Assembly: GCF_007830635.1 (NCBI RefSeq)
Contig: NZ_VLLA01000016.1
Span: 62,001 to 126,000 of the forward strand
Length of the DNA: 64,000 bases
Direction: 5' to 3'
Source: Bradyrhizobium huanghuaihaiense
GTDB lineage: Bacteria; Pseudomonadota; Alphaproteobacteria; Rhizobiales; Xanthobacteraceae
Part shown: positions 1-8,558 of the stretch, one piece after another
How the letters are laid out: each line of letters starts with the position of its first letter
Numbering within the stretch: position 1 is the stretch's first letter
Program-made: the position numbers and the translations under genes
Notes under the pieces: model-generated
The model's input: only the letters and a program-made list of their open reading frames with translations
Database searches by the model: none
What the model was told of the DNA's origin: nothing

Positions 1-153
1 ACTAATTTGTGCGAACCGTTCCAGACGAGGACGACGGCGGAGGAACTGTCGCGTCCGATCTCGGAGGAAACAATGCTCGGCAGGAATGGTGCCGCGGGCA
101 AACGCGGGCGCATGCCTGAAGATGTCAGCACGACGCGCCCGCGGCGCGGCGCG
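1..153. other. Left edge, no gene recognised
   Basis: Sequence between the window edge and the end of the MarR gene. Open frames here have no recognisable protein similarity or convincing ribosome binding site. I see no repeat or RNA gene. Confidence 0.4.
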
Positions 154-660
154 TCAGCTGTAGCTGCTGTCGGTCACGGCGCCGAGATTCTCGTGCAGCC
201 GGCGAAGCAGGTCGATCAGCACCTCGCGCTCGTCCTTGCTCAGGCAGGACAACAGGCGCCGCTCGCGCTCGAACGCCGCCACGATCACCTTGTCATGCGT
301 GGCGCGGCCCCTTGCCGTCAGCGCGATCGAATGGGTGCGGCCGTCGTTGGGATCGGTGCGGATCGAGATCAGCCCGCGCTTCTCGAGACCCGCGAGCGTC
401 CGGCTCACCGGGCCCTTGTCGAAGCCGATGACGTGGCAGATTCGCGAGGCGGGAATGCCAGGCTCGATCGCCAGCAGCGACATGATCCGCCATTCCGTGA
501 CGTTGACGCCGAACTGCTTCTGGTAGAACGCGGTCGCGCTGTTCGAGAGCTTGTTGGCGATGAAGGTGATGAACGCCGGTACGTAACGCTCGAGGTCGAG
601 CGTCGGCCCCGCATCCGTGGGCGCGGGCTTCTGGCGGGCTCTGGTCGAGGACGGCGGCAT
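154..660 (-). CDS. MarR family transcriptional regulator
   Basis: A 168-residue MarR-type dimeric repressor. Residues 45 to 130 form the winged helix: the recognition part is around FDKGPVSRTLAGLEKRGLI and the wing carries DPNDGRTHSIALTARG, typical of the family. It is transcribed away from the P450 operon that begins 84 bases away, the usual arrangement for a MarR repressor controlling an aromatic-compound catabolic operon and relieved by the substrate. The ligand cannot be read from sequence; a methoxy- or hydroxybenzoate is my inference from the neighbour. An inverted repeat in the shared promoter region is a candidate operator. Confidence 0.9.
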   Translation of the reverse strand: MPPSSTRARQKPAPTDAGPTLDLERYVPAFITFIANKLSNSATAFYQKQFGVNVTEWRIMSLLAIEPGIPASRICHVIGFDKGPVSRTLAGLEKRGLISIRTDPNDGRTHSIALTARGRATHDKVIVAAFERERRLLSCLSKDEREVLIDLLRRLHENLGAVTDSSYS

Positions 661-695
661 ATCGGGTTTCTGACTCGCGAGGTGCCCGAAGACCT

Positions 696-714
696 AAGGG
701 CATGCGCCGCCCTT
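696..714. promoter_or_regulatory. Inverted repeat, candidate MarR operator
   Basis: AAGGGC and GCCCTT arms separated by 7 bases, in the short gap between the divergent MarR gene and the P450 gene. The position fits a repressor site, but the arms are only 6 bp, so this is tentative. Confidence 0.3.
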
Positions 715-743
715 TCACAAGATCAAAATGAGGGAGGACTTCA

Positions 744-1952
744 ATGAGCGCAGCCGGCTCCGCCGCATCAGGCGTCCCGCATCTCGACGTCGATCCCTTC
801 GACATGAAGTTTTTTGCCGACCCCTATCCCACGCATCAGCTGCTGCGGGAGGCGGGGCCGGTGGTCTATCTCGACAAGTGGAAGGTCTACGGCGTGGCGC
901 GCTATGCCGAGGTCCATGCCGTGCTGAACGATCCCGCCACCTTCTGCTCCAGCCGCGGCGTCGGCCTGTCCGACTTCAAGAAGGAGACGCCGTGGCGGCC
1001 GCCGAGCCTGATCCTGGAGGCCGATCCGCCTGCGCACACCCGCACCCGCGCCGTGCTGTCAAAAGTGCTGTCGCCGACGGTGATGAAGCAGGTGCGCGAC
1101 CGTTTTGCCGCCGCGGCGGAGGAACGGGTGGACGCGCTGATCGACAAGCGCAGCTTCGATGCAATCACAGACCTCGCCGAGGCCTATCCGCTGTCGATCT
1201 TTCCCGATGCGCTCGGGCTGAAGGCGGAAGGCCGCGAGCATCTCATTCCCTATGCGAGCGTCGTATTCAACGCCTTCGGCCCGCCCAACCAGCTGCGCCA
1301 GGAGGCGATCGAACGTTCGATGCCGCACCAGGCTTATGTCGCCGAGCAATGCCAGCGCGAGAACCTTGCGCCCGGCGGCTTTGGCGCCTGCATTCATGCA
1401 CAGGCCGACGAGGGCGCCATCACGGCCACGGAGGCCCCGCTATTGGTGCGCTCGCTGCTGTCGGCCGGCCTCGATACCACCGTCAACGGCATCGGCGCGG
1501 CGGTCTATTGTCTCGCGCGCTTCCCCGATCAGTGGCAGCGCCTGCGCGGCGATCTCTCGCTGGCGCGCGGTGCTTTCGAGGAGGCGGTGCGTTTCGAGAG
1601 TCCGGTACAGACCTTCTTCCGCACCACCACGCGCGAGGTCGAGCTGTCAGGCGCGCGGATCGGCGAGGGCGAGAAGGTGCTGATGTTCCTCGCCGCCGCC
1701 AATCGCGATCCCAGGCGCTGGGACCAGCCGGACAGCTACGACATCACCCGCCGCACCTCCGGCCATGTCGGCTTCGGCTCCGGCATCCACATGTGTGTCG
1801 GCCAGCTCGTCGCCCGCCTCGAAGGCGAGGTGATGCTGACGGCGCTGGCACGGCGCATCGCGAAGATCGAGATCACGGGCGAGCCGAAGCGCCGCTTCAA
1901 CAACACGCTGCGCGGGCTCGACAGCCTGCCTGTCACCATCACCCCGGCCTGA
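744..1952 (+). CDS. Cytochrome P450, CYP199A-like (para-substituted benzoate monooxygenase)
   Basis: A 402-residue soluble bacterial P450. The I-helix motif AGLDTT is at residues 241-246, the K-helix ExxR at E280-R283, and the haem-binding loop FGSGIHMCVGQ places the axial cysteine at C351. Long stretches match what I remember of CYP199A2/A4 of Rhodopseudomonas palustris, which oxidise 4-methoxybenzoate and related para-substituted benzoates by O-demethylation; this assignment is from recall, not a search. The start has a strong AGGGAGG site 6 bases upstream. It is followed 12 bases later by its probable electron donor, a [2Fe-2S] ferredoxin, then by a solute-binding protein, suggesting one operon for uptake and demethylation of an aromatic acid. 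Confidence 0.88.
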   Translation: MSAAGSAASGVPHLDVDPFDMKFFADPYPTHQLLREAGPVVYLDKWKVYGVARYAEVHAVLNDPATFCSSRGVGLSDFKKETPWRPPSLILEADPPAHTRTRAVLSKVLSPTVMKQVRDRFAAAAEERVDALIDKRSFDAITDLAEAYPLSIFPDALGLKAEGREHLIPYASVVFNAFGPPNQLRQEAIERSMPHQAYVAEQCQRENLAPGGFGACIHAQADEGAITATEAPLLVRSLLSAGLDTTVNGIGAAVYCLARFPDQWQRLRGDLSLARGAFEEAVRFESPVQTFFRTTTREVELSGARIGEGEKVLMFLAAANRDPRRWDQPDSYDITRRTSGHVGFGSGIHMCVGQLVARLEGEVMLTALARRIAKIEITGEPKRRFNNTLRGLDSLPVTITPA

Positions 1953-1964
1953 CGAGGAGTCTTG

Positions 1965-2288
1965 ATGCCCGCCATCACCTTCATTCATTCCGACGGCAAG
2001 TCCGACCGCATCGAGACCTCGGGCGGCGAGAGCGCCATGCAGGCCGCGACCCGCCACGGCCTCGACGGCATTTTGGCCGAATGCGGCGGCAATGCCATGT
2101 GCGCGACCTGCCACGTCTATGTCGACGAGATCTGGCTCGCGCGCCTGCCTGCGGTCACCGATGACGAGGACGCGCTGCTCGACGGCACCGCCGCCGAGCG
2201 GCTGCCGAACAGCCGGCTGTCCTGCCAGATCCAGATCACGCCCGAACTCGACGGGCTCGTGCTGCGTCTGCCGGAGCGGCAGGTCTGA
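1965..2288 (+). CDS. [2Fe-2S] ferredoxin, palustrisredoxin/putidaredoxin type
   Basis: A 107-residue vertebrate-type [2Fe-2S] ferredoxin. The cluster ligands are C40, C46, C49 and C87, in the C-x5-C-x2-C...C pattern of putidaredoxin and of palustrisredoxin A. It probably passes electrons from a ferredoxin reductase, not encoded in this window, to the P450 just upstream. The ATG at 1965 is preferred over an upstream TTG because GAGGAG lies at a normal distance. The 12-base gap to the P450 stop shows co-transcription. Confidence 0.92.
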   Translation: MPAITFIHSDGKSDRIETSGGESAMQAATRHGLDGILAECGGNAMCATCHVYVDEIWLARLPAVTDDEDALLDGTAAERLPNSRLSCQIQITPELDGLVLRLPERQV

Positions 2289-2335
2289 ATTTCGATGTGC
2301 CGGCAACGACCGGCAGCCAACAAACAGGGGAGGGA

Positions 2336-3550
2336 ATGATGAAGCATCTGAAGTGGACGCTCGCGCTGGCCGCGAGCCTGGTGACCGGTGCGGCGAATGC
2401 CGAGATCTCGGATAACGTCGTGCGCATCGGCGTGCTCAACGATATCTCCGGCATCTTCCAGGACACCAACGGCATGGGCTCGGTCGAGGCCGCGCGCATG
2501 GCGGCGGAGGATTTCAATGGCGGGGCTAAGGGCATCAAGGTCGAGATCGTCTATGCCGATCACCAGAACAAGGCCGACGTCGGCAATGCCATCGCGCGCA
2601 AATGGCTCGACGTCGAGGGCGTCGATGCCATCGTCGATGTGCCGAATTCGGCCGTCGGCCTCTCCATCAACACGCTGCTGCGCGACAGCCGCATGACCTT
2701 CCTGGCCTCGTCCACGGCAAGCTCGGATCTTACCGGCAAGGCCTGCTCGCCCAACACCATCCAGTGGGTCAACGACACCTGGGCGACCGGCAACACCACG
2801 GCAGCCGCCATGGTCTCGCGCGGCGGCAAGGACTGGTACTTCCTCACGGTCGACTTCGCGCTCGGCAAGGGCATCGAGTCGGAAGCGCAGAAATACATCG
2901 AGACGCATGGCGGCAAGGTGATCGGCTCGTCAAAACATCCGCTCGGCACTTCCGATTTCGCGTCCTTCCTGTTGCAGGCGCAGAGCTCGAAGGCGCAGGT
3001 GATCGGGCTGGCCAACGCCGGCGGCGACACCATCAATGCGGTGAAGCAGGCCGCCGAGTTCGGCATCCAGCAGAGCGGGCAGAAGCTCGTCGCCTTCCTG
3101 CTCTTCATCAACGATGTCCACGGCATGGGCATCAAGGTCGCGCAGGGCCTCCAGCTCATGGAAGCCTTTTACTGGGACATGAACGACGATACCCGCGCGT
3201 TCGCCAAGCGTTTTGCCGCGCGGCCCGGCATGAACGGCAAGATGCCGAGCGGCAATCAGGCCGGCGTTTATGCTTCCACGCTCGCCTATCTCAATGCGGT
3301 TGCGGCCACGGGCAGCGACAATGCCAAGGACGCCGTGCCCGAGATGAAGAAGTTCAAAGGCAAGGACAAGCTGTTCGGCGACACCACGATCCGCCGGGAC
3401 GGCCGCGTCGTGCATCCGATGTACCTGTTCGAAGTGAAGAAGCCGGAGGAGTCGAAATATCCGTATGACTATTACAAGCTGGTCTCGACGATCCCGGCGG
3501 ACCAGGCGTTCCGCCCGCTGGCGGAGGGCGGGTGCGAGCTGGTGAAGTAG
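2336..3550 (+). CDS. Branched-chain-type ABC transporter substrate-binding protein (likely aromatic acid)
   Basis: A 404-residue periplasmic binding protein of the type I (LivJ-like) fold. It starts MMKHLKWTLALAASLVTGAANA, a clear signal peptide with cleavage near residue 22, then VVRIGVLNDISGIFQDTNG, the usual first strand and ligand loop. GGGAGG sits just before the start. It follows the P450 and ferredoxin by 47 bases, probably in the same operon, so the ligand may be the methoxybenzoate-type substrate of the P450. Members of this family in Rhodopseudomonas bind aromatic acids. No permease or ATPase accompanies it, so it must use a transporter encoded elsewhere, possibly the unpaired LivHMGF set at 18997-22321. 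Confidence 0.88.
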   Translation: MMKHLKWTLALAASLVTGAANAEISDNVVRIGVLNDISGIFQDTNGMGSVEAARMAAEDFNGGAKGIKVEIVYADHQNKADVGNAIARKWLDVEGVDAIVDVPNSAVGLSINTLLRDSRMTFLASSTASSDLTGKACSPNTIQWVNDTWATGNTTAAAMVSRGGKDWYFLTVDFALGKGIESEAQKYIETHGGKVIGSSKHPLGTSDFASFLLQAQSSKAQVIGLANAGGDTINAVKQAAEFGIQQSGQKLVAFLLFINDVHGMGIKVAQGLQLMEAFYWDMNDDTRAFAKRFAARPGMNGKMPSGNQAGVYASTLAYLNAVAATGSDNAKDAVPEMKKFKGKDKLFGDTTIRRDGRVVHPMYLFEVKKPEESKYPYDYYKLVSTIPADQAFRPLAEGGCELVK

Positions 3551-3556
3551 GGGCTC

Positions 3557-3640
3557 TTCGCCTCTCCCCGCGTGCGGGGAGAGGCCGACGCGCTCCGAGC
3601 GATGCGGAGCATCGTCCGGTGCGTGGCGGGTGAGGGGGAG
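3557..3640. repeat. Palindromic intergenic repeat (ctctcccc family)
   Basis: A CCTCTCCCCGC...GCGGGGAGAGG stem with a GC-rich tail ending GGTGAGGGGG. Similar stems occur at 3817-3855, 13010-13100, 37950-38100 and 43750-43885, always between genes. Here it lies just after the binding-protein stop and could also act as a terminator. Confidence 0.7.
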
Positions 3641-3683
3641 CTTCCGCGAGTCAGATGTTTGCGGGAACGTCGATCTTTCGACA

Positions 3684-3763
3684 CGTCATTGCGAGCGCAG
3701 CGAAGCAATCCAGAATCCCTCCGCGGAAAGACTCTGGATTGCTTCGCTGCGCTCGCAATGACG
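3684..3763. repeat. 80-bp palindromic repeat, copy 1 (cgtcattgcgag family)
   Basis: Ends are CGTCATTGCGAGCGCAGCGA and its exact complement; the whole unit folds into one long hairpin. Further copies are at 22340-22419 and 26785-26871. The central part of this copy is the reverse complement of the central part of the copy at 22340, so the two are in opposite orientation. It resembles the dispersed palindromic elements common in Bradyrhizobium intergenic regions. Confidence 0.85.
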
Positions 3764-3865
3764 ATGCGGAAATATCGATGAACTCCACTCTCACTGTCTC
3801 CGCGGAGAGATGCCCCTCACCCCAACCCTCTCCCCGTAAGAACGGGGAGAGGGGGAAGAGGCGGC

Positions 3866-5128
3866 CTACACCACTTTGCTCGACCCCTGCGTGATCAACC
3901 GCGCCGCTCGCTGGTCTCGCGAGTAGATCCAGAGCCAGCTCAGGGCGACGCTGAGGCGGTGGCGGAGGCCGATCAGGAAGTAGATGTGGGCGATGCCCCA
4001 GATCCACCATGCGATGGTGCCGCGCAGCTTGACCTTGCCGAAATCGATGATAGCGAGCCGCTTGCCGATCTGCGCGAGGTTGCCGGAATGCTTGTAGCGG
4101 AACGGACCCGTCGCAGCGCCGCGCAGGCGCGCCTTGATGGTTTCGGCGACATGTCGGCCCTGCTGCTTGGCGGCCGGTGCGATGCCGGGCACCGGCTTGC
4201 CGTCCCAGGCGTTGATGCTGACGGTGTCGCCGATCGCGAAGATCTCGGGATGGCCTGGGATCGTCAGGTCGGCCTCGACCTGCATACGCCCGGCGCGATC
4301 GGCCGGCGCACCCAGCCATTCGGCGGCGGGCGAGGCTCGCACGCCGGCGGCCCAGATTCGTGTCTTCGCCTCGAGCAGCTTGCCGCCGAACACGACGCCC
4401 TCGCGGTTGATCTCGGTGACGGCCTGTCCCAGCACGACCTCGACGCCGATCTTTTCCAGCGAGGCCTGCGCGTAAGCCGACAGCTCGTCGGGAAAGCCGG
4501 CGAGCACGCGCGGGCCGGCCTCGATCAGCACCACGCGCGCCTTGTGGGTGTCGATGTTGCGGAAGTCGGCGGGCAGGGTGTGATGCGCCATCTCGGCGAT
4601 GGTGCCGGCGAGCTCGACGCCGGTCGGGCCGGCGCCGACGATGACGAAGGTCAATCGCGCGGCGCGCCGCTTCGGATCGGTCTCGCGCTCGGCGCGCTCG
4701 AACGCCACCAGGATGTGCCGGCGCAAGGTGGTCGCATCCTCAAGCGTCTTCAGCCCCGGCGCCCATGCCTCCCATTCGTCATGGCCGAAATAGGCGTGCC
4801 GCGCGCCGGTCGCGAGCACCAGCGTGTCGTAGGGCACCTCGCTGCCGTCGTCGATCAGCACGCAGCGCCGCTCGGCATCGACGCCGCTCACGGTGGCAAA
4901 CAGCGTCGTCACCTCGCGCCGGTCACGCATCAAATGCCGGATCGGCCAGGCGATCTCGCTGGTCGCGAGCGAGGCAGTCGCGACCTGGTAGAGCAACGGC
5001 TGAAACAGGTGGTGGTTGCGGCGGTCGATCAGCGTGATCTCGACCGGCGCACCCGTAAGTCGGTAGGTCGCCTCCAGCCCGCCGAAGCCGGCTCCGACGA
5101 TGACGACGCGATGGGGATTTGTGGCCAT
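3866..5128 (-). CDS. ndh: Type II NADH dehydrogenase (NDH-2), FAD-dependent
   Basis: A 420-residue flavoprotein that passes electrons from NADH to quinone without pumping protons. Two dinucleotide-binding folds are visible: the FAD site HRVVIVGAGFGGLEA at the N-terminus and the NADH site LTFVIVGAGPTGVELAG near residue 165. The quinone-site motif AAKQQGRHVAETI and the second FAD motif IFAIGDT are present. The C-terminal stretch WWIWGIAHIYFLIG and following residues are hydrophobic and amphipathic and should anchor the protein to the inner membrane. The start at 5128 is chosen over 5164 because GAGG sits at the right distance before it. It lies between unrelated catabolic genes and appears monocistronic. 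Confidence 0.9.
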   Translation of the reverse strand: MATNPHRVVIVGAGFGGLEATYRLTGAPVEITLIDRRNHHLFQPLLYQVATASLATSEIAWPIRHLMRDRREVTTLFATVSGVDAERRCVLIDDGSEVPYDTLVLATGARHAYFGHDEWEAWAPGLKTLEDATTLRRHILVAFERAERETDPKRRAARLTFVIVGAGPTGVELAGTIAEMAHHTLPADFRNIDTHKARVVLIEAGPRVLAGFPDELSAYAQASLEKIGVEVVLGQAVTEINREGVVFGGKLLEAKTRIWAAGVRASPAAEWLGAPADRAGRMQVEADLTIPGHPEIFAIGDTVSINAWDGKPVPGIAPAAKQQGRHVAETIKARLRGAATGPFRYKHSGNLAQIGKRLAIIDFGKVKLRGTIAWWIWGIAHIYFLIGLRHRLSVALSWLWIYSRDQRAARLITQGSSKVV

Positions 5129-5439
5129 GATGCACCCTCGAATCTCGCTGCTGCTCACCTTCATTTAAGTGCGGATCGGACCCCGCGGTCCAATAGCCGT
5201 CATCAATCGCCGCATAGGCCGGATGTATCGATCTGGCGCGAAAAAGCGCCGCAGGCGTGACCCGGCCTTGGCCGAATTAAGTAGCATTATATTTCTTGCC
5301 ATCCTCGATTGGGGCGAAATATGGTGCAGGGGCAGGCGCTGAGCCATTGGCGGCTCGACAGATTTTGCGTTCAATAGAGACAGACCCGGGGGCGGCGATC
5401 ACCCCGTTTCCGGGATCAATAATAAGGAGGGGAGTGGTT
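5129..5439. other. Intergenic region with divergent promoters, no gene seen
   Basis: About 310 bases between the divergent NDH-2 gene and a binding-protein gene. It must carry both promoters. I found no convincing operator or repeat. AAGGAGG at 5424-5430 is the ribosome binding site of the downstream gene. Confidence 0.5.
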
Positions 5440-6612
5440 ATGAGGACGGCATTCTGGCTGGCGGGCGCAGCGGCGCTGGTGCTGGCGAGCCCGGCATTCG
5501 CCGGCGACACCATCAAGATCGGTTTCGTCTCGACCTTCAGCGGCCCGACCGCCGTGATCGGCAACGACATGCGCAACTCCTTCGAGTTGGCGCTCGATCA
5601 CCTCGGCCGCAAGATGGACGGCAAGCCGGTCGAGGTGATCTACGAGGACGATGGCCAGAAGCCCGACGTCGGCAAGCAGAAGACCGAGAAGCTGGTGCAG
5701 TCCGACAAGGTCGATTTCATCGTCGGCTACATCTGGTCGAACGTGCTGCTGGCCTCGCTCAAGACCGCGGTGGATTCGAAGACCTTCCTGATCTCGGCCA
5801 ATGCCGGTCCGTCGCAGCTCGCCGGCGAGCTCTGCTCTCCTTACGTGTTCTCGACCTCGTGGCAGAACGACCAGACCCCGCAGGCCATGGGCCTCTACAT
5901 GAACCAGAAGGGTGTCAAGAGCGTCTTCCTGATCGGGCCGAACTACGCGGCCGGCAAGGATATGCTCGCGGGCCTCAAGAACACCTTCAAGGGTGAGATC
6001 AAGGGCGAGGAATACACGGTCTGGCCGAGCCAGCTCGACTTCTCCGCCGAGCTCTCCAAGGCCCGCGCTTCCGGCGCCGAGTCGATCTTCGTGTTCTATC
6101 CCGGTGCCGCCGGCGTGCAGTTCCTCAATCAATATGCGCAAGCCGGGCTGAAGAGCACGATGCCGCTCTACACCGCCTTCACCGTCGACGAGCTGTCGCT
6201 GCCGCTGCAGAAGGAGAACGCCCTCGGCGTGCCCGGCGCGCAGGAATGGGTGAATGACCTCCCCAACGAGCAGAACAAGCGCTTCGTCGCCGACTACCGC
6301 AAGAAGTACACCGGCCTGCGTCCGACCTATTACGGCGCCCAGACCTATGACGCCGCCCAGCTCATCAACAGCGCGGTGGTTGCGGTGAAGGGCGACACCA
6401 GCAAGAAGGACGCGATGAAGGCCGAGATGGAGAAGGCCAACTTCAAGTCGCTGCGCGGCGCGTTCAAATACGGCAACAACCACATCCCGGTGCAGAGCTT
6501 CTATCTCCAGGACGTGGTCAAGGACGCCGATGGCCAGCTCGCACTGAAGACGGTCGCGACGATCGTCGAGAACGATCAGGATCGCTTCCACGACAAGTGC
6601 GCGATGAAGTGA
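5440..6612 (+). CDS. ABC transporter substrate-binding protein, orphan
   Basis: A 390-residue type I periplasmic binding protein. It starts MRTAFWLAGAAALVLASPAFAG, a signal peptide with an AxA cleavage site, followed by DTIKIGFVSTFSGPTAVIGNDM. AAGGAGG lies 9 bases before the ATG, which decides this start over longer in-frame options. It resembles binding proteins for aromatic acids or branched-chain amino acids and differs from the one at 2336. It stands alone, with no permease or ATPase in the same transcript, so the partner importer is unknown. It may serve the LivHMGF set at 18997-22321, which lacks its own binding protein. Confidence 0.88.
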   Translation: MRTAFWLAGAAALVLASPAFAGDTIKIGFVSTFSGPTAVIGNDMRNSFELALDHLGRKMDGKPVEVIYEDDGQKPDVGKQKTEKLVQSDKVDFIVGYIWSNVLLASLKTAVDSKTFLISANAGPSQLAGELCSPYVFSTSWQNDQTPQAMGLYMNQKGVKSVFLIGPNYAAGKDMLAGLKNTFKGEIKGEEYTVWPSQLDFSAELSKARASGAESIFVFYPGAAGVQFLNQYAQAGLKSTMPLYTAFTVDELSLPLQKENALGVPGAQEWVNDLPNEQNKRFVADYRKKYTGLRPTYYGAQTYDAAQLINSAVVAVKGDTSKKDAMKAEMEKANFKSLRGAFKYGNNHIPVQSFYLQDVVKDADGQLALKTVATIVENDQDRFHDKCAMK

Positions 6613-6686
6613 GCTGATGCTTGTTCCTCTCCCCGCATCCGCCTACGCTAAAGCTTCGGCGGACAAGCGCGGGGAGAGGCGAAGGC

Positions 6687-8558
6687 CTAGACCCTCGGCA
6701 TGCTCGCGGGCCGCACCTCGCGGGCCTGCGCTGCCAGCCTGATGCCGGCATTGGCGGCGCCAAAACCCTGATAATTCCTGCGCTCGACGATCTCGAAGAA
6801 GAAGCGCTCGTCGAAGATGTGGGTGTAGACCTGGAAGAACTCGCTGTCGCCGTCGCGGTCGTAGAGGATGTGGTTGGCGCGCAGCTGCGCCATCAGCTCC
6901 GGAGCGAGGTCGTATTTGGCTTCGATGTCGTCGTAATAGTTGTCGGGGATATCCAGGAAATCGGCGCCGCGCTTGCGCATCGCGGCGACGGTGGCAAAGA
7001 TGTCCCGGCACGAGAACGCAACGTGCTGCACGCCTGAGCCGAAGAACTCCGAGATGAAGCGCGCCGGCAGGGTGCGGTTGGCGGACGAGCCGTTGAGCAC
7101 GAAGCGCAGGCTCTGGTCGGCGTTGATGATGGCCTGGCTCTGCACGAGGCCTCTGGGATCGGCAATCTCCATCTGCGGCAGCCGCTTCAGGTCGAGGATG
7201 CCGGTGTAGAACAAGAGCCAGGACAGCATCTCGTCGTAGGGCATCGACTGCGCGATGTGATCGACGGCGAGCAGGGCATCGGCGCTTGCATCGCTTGCGA
7301 CGGGTTCGAAATCGGTGTCCCAGTTCTTGCCGGCCTGATCGAGGAAATAGAGCAGGCTGCCGCCGACGCCGTGGATCGCGGGAATCTCCAGCTCGCCCGG
7401 TCCGACCGGCTGGTAGAAGGTGCGCGTCTTCAGCGTCTCGGCACGCTGCATGGCGAGGCCGGCATTGTCGACGTCGAGCGCGATCGCGCAGACGCCGGGG
7501 CCATGCGTCACGTAATGCGAATGTGCAAAGCCGTCGGTCTCGCAATTGATGACGAGCTCGATCTTGCCCTGCGACCAGCGCTCCACCGCCTTGCTGCGGT
7601 GCTTGCCGCTCCTGCGGAAGCCGAGCTGTGAAAACAGCCGGGCAAGCTCGCCCGCCTTGCTCTCGTTGACGGCAAACTCGATGAACCCCGTGCCGCGGCT
7701 CTTCGCCTTCGGCGCCAGCGGCTCGCCGGCAAATTTGGGCCAGTCCGGTGCCAGCTGGTCTTCCAGCAGGATCAGCGAACGCAGGCCGTCGACCGCGGTC
7801 TGCGCGGCCGAGCCGGCGCGGAACTGGTCGTTGAAGATCTCCAGCGACAGCGGCCCGGCATAGCCGGTCGCCGCAATCGCTTGCATGAACTCACCGACCG
7901 GCAGGTCGCCCTGGCCGGGGAAGGAGCGGAAGTGCCGGCTCCATGAGAGAATGTCGAGCTCGAGCTTCGGCGCGTCGGCAAGCTGGACCAGGAAAATCTT
8001 GTCGCCGGGAATCGAGGCCATGGCGCGGGTCGGAAAGCCCGGCGCCAGCGCATGAAAGCTGTCGAGGATGACGCCGATCGCGGGATGATCGGCGCGGCGC
8101 ACGATCTCCCAGGCGTCGCGATAGTCGTTGACATGACGGCCCCAGGCCAGCGCCTCGTAGCCGACGCGCAGGCCACGTTTCGCGGCGCGCTCGCCGAGCT
8201 CGCGAAAATCGTCCGCGGCGCGGTCGATGCCGCCGAGCGAGGCGGGCGACACGTTGGAGCAGATCAGCAAGAGATCGGTGCCGAGCTCCTGCATCAGATC
8301 GAACTTGCGCTCCGCGCGGGCGAAATTGCGCGTGCGCTGCGGCTCCGGCATGCCCTCGAAATCGCGGAACGGCTGGAACGCGCAGATCTCGAGATTGAGG
8401 TCCTTGCACAGCTTTGCGATGTCGCGTGGACCTGCGCCGAACGACAGCAGATCGTTCTCGAAGATCTCGACGGCGTTGAAGCCGGCGGCGGCGATGGCGC
8501 GGAGCTTTTCGTCCAGCGCCCCCGAGAGAGAGACGGTCGCGATCGAGCGCTTGTTCAT
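6687..8558 (-). CDS. quiC: 3-dehydroshikimate dehydratase, two-domain QuiC type
   Basis: A 623-residue fusion. Residues 1 to about 285 are a sugar-phosphate isomerase/AP-endonuclease-2 TIM barrel with likely metal ligands in GYEALAWG, GVILDSFHA, FLVQLADAP and LSLEIFND. Residues 310 to 623 are a vicinal-oxygen-chelate domain like 4-hydroxyphenylpyruvate dioxygenase, with GVQHVAFSCRDIF and FFFEIVERR. This architecture is that of bacterial QuiC1, which dehydrates 3-dehydroshikimate to protocatechuate; the barrel is the catalytic half and the second domain's role is unclear. The start at 8558 overlaps the upstream oxidoreductase stop by 4 bases (ATGA). A shikimate dehydrogenase at 14299 in the same gene run supports shikimate or quinate catabolism. 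Confidence 0.88.
   Translation of the reverse strand: MNKRSIATVSLSGALDEKLRAIAAAGFNAVEIFENDLLSFGAGPRDIAKLCKDLNLEICAFQPFRDFEGMPEPQRTRNFARAERKFDLMQELGTDLLLICSNVSPASLGGIDRAADDFRELGERAAKRGLRVGYEALAWGRHVNDYRDAWEIVRRADHPAIGVILDSFHALAPGFPTRAMASIPGDKIFLVQLADAPKLELDILSWSRHFRSFPGQGDLPVGEFMQAIAATGYAGPLSLEIFNDQFRAGSAAQTAVDGLRSLILLEDQLAPDWPKFAGEPLAPKAKSRGTGFIEFAVNESKAGELARLFSQLGFRRSGKHRSKAVERWSQGKIELVINCETDGFAHSHYVTHGPGVCAIALDVDNAGLAMQRAETLKTRTFYQPVGPGELEIPAIHGVGGSLLYFLDQAGKNWDTDFEPVASDASADALLAVDHIAQSMPYDEMLSWLLFYTGILDLKRLPQMEIADPRGLVQSQAIINADQSLRFVLNGSSANRTLPARFISEFFGSGVQHVAFSCRDIFATVAAMRKRGADFLDIPDNYYDDIEAKYDLAPELMAQLRANHILYDRDGDSEFFQVYTHIFDERFFFEIVERRNYQGFGAANAGIRLAAQAREVRPASMPRV

Noticed and set aside
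728..2164. A 478-residue open frame overlapping the P450 and ferredoxin genes
   Set aside because: Arg/Ala-rich shadow of the P450 gene; the overlapped frame has all P450 motifs.
5416..6591. A 391-residue open frame opposite the binding protein gene
   Set aside because: High-GC antisense shadow with no recognisable fold or ribosome site.
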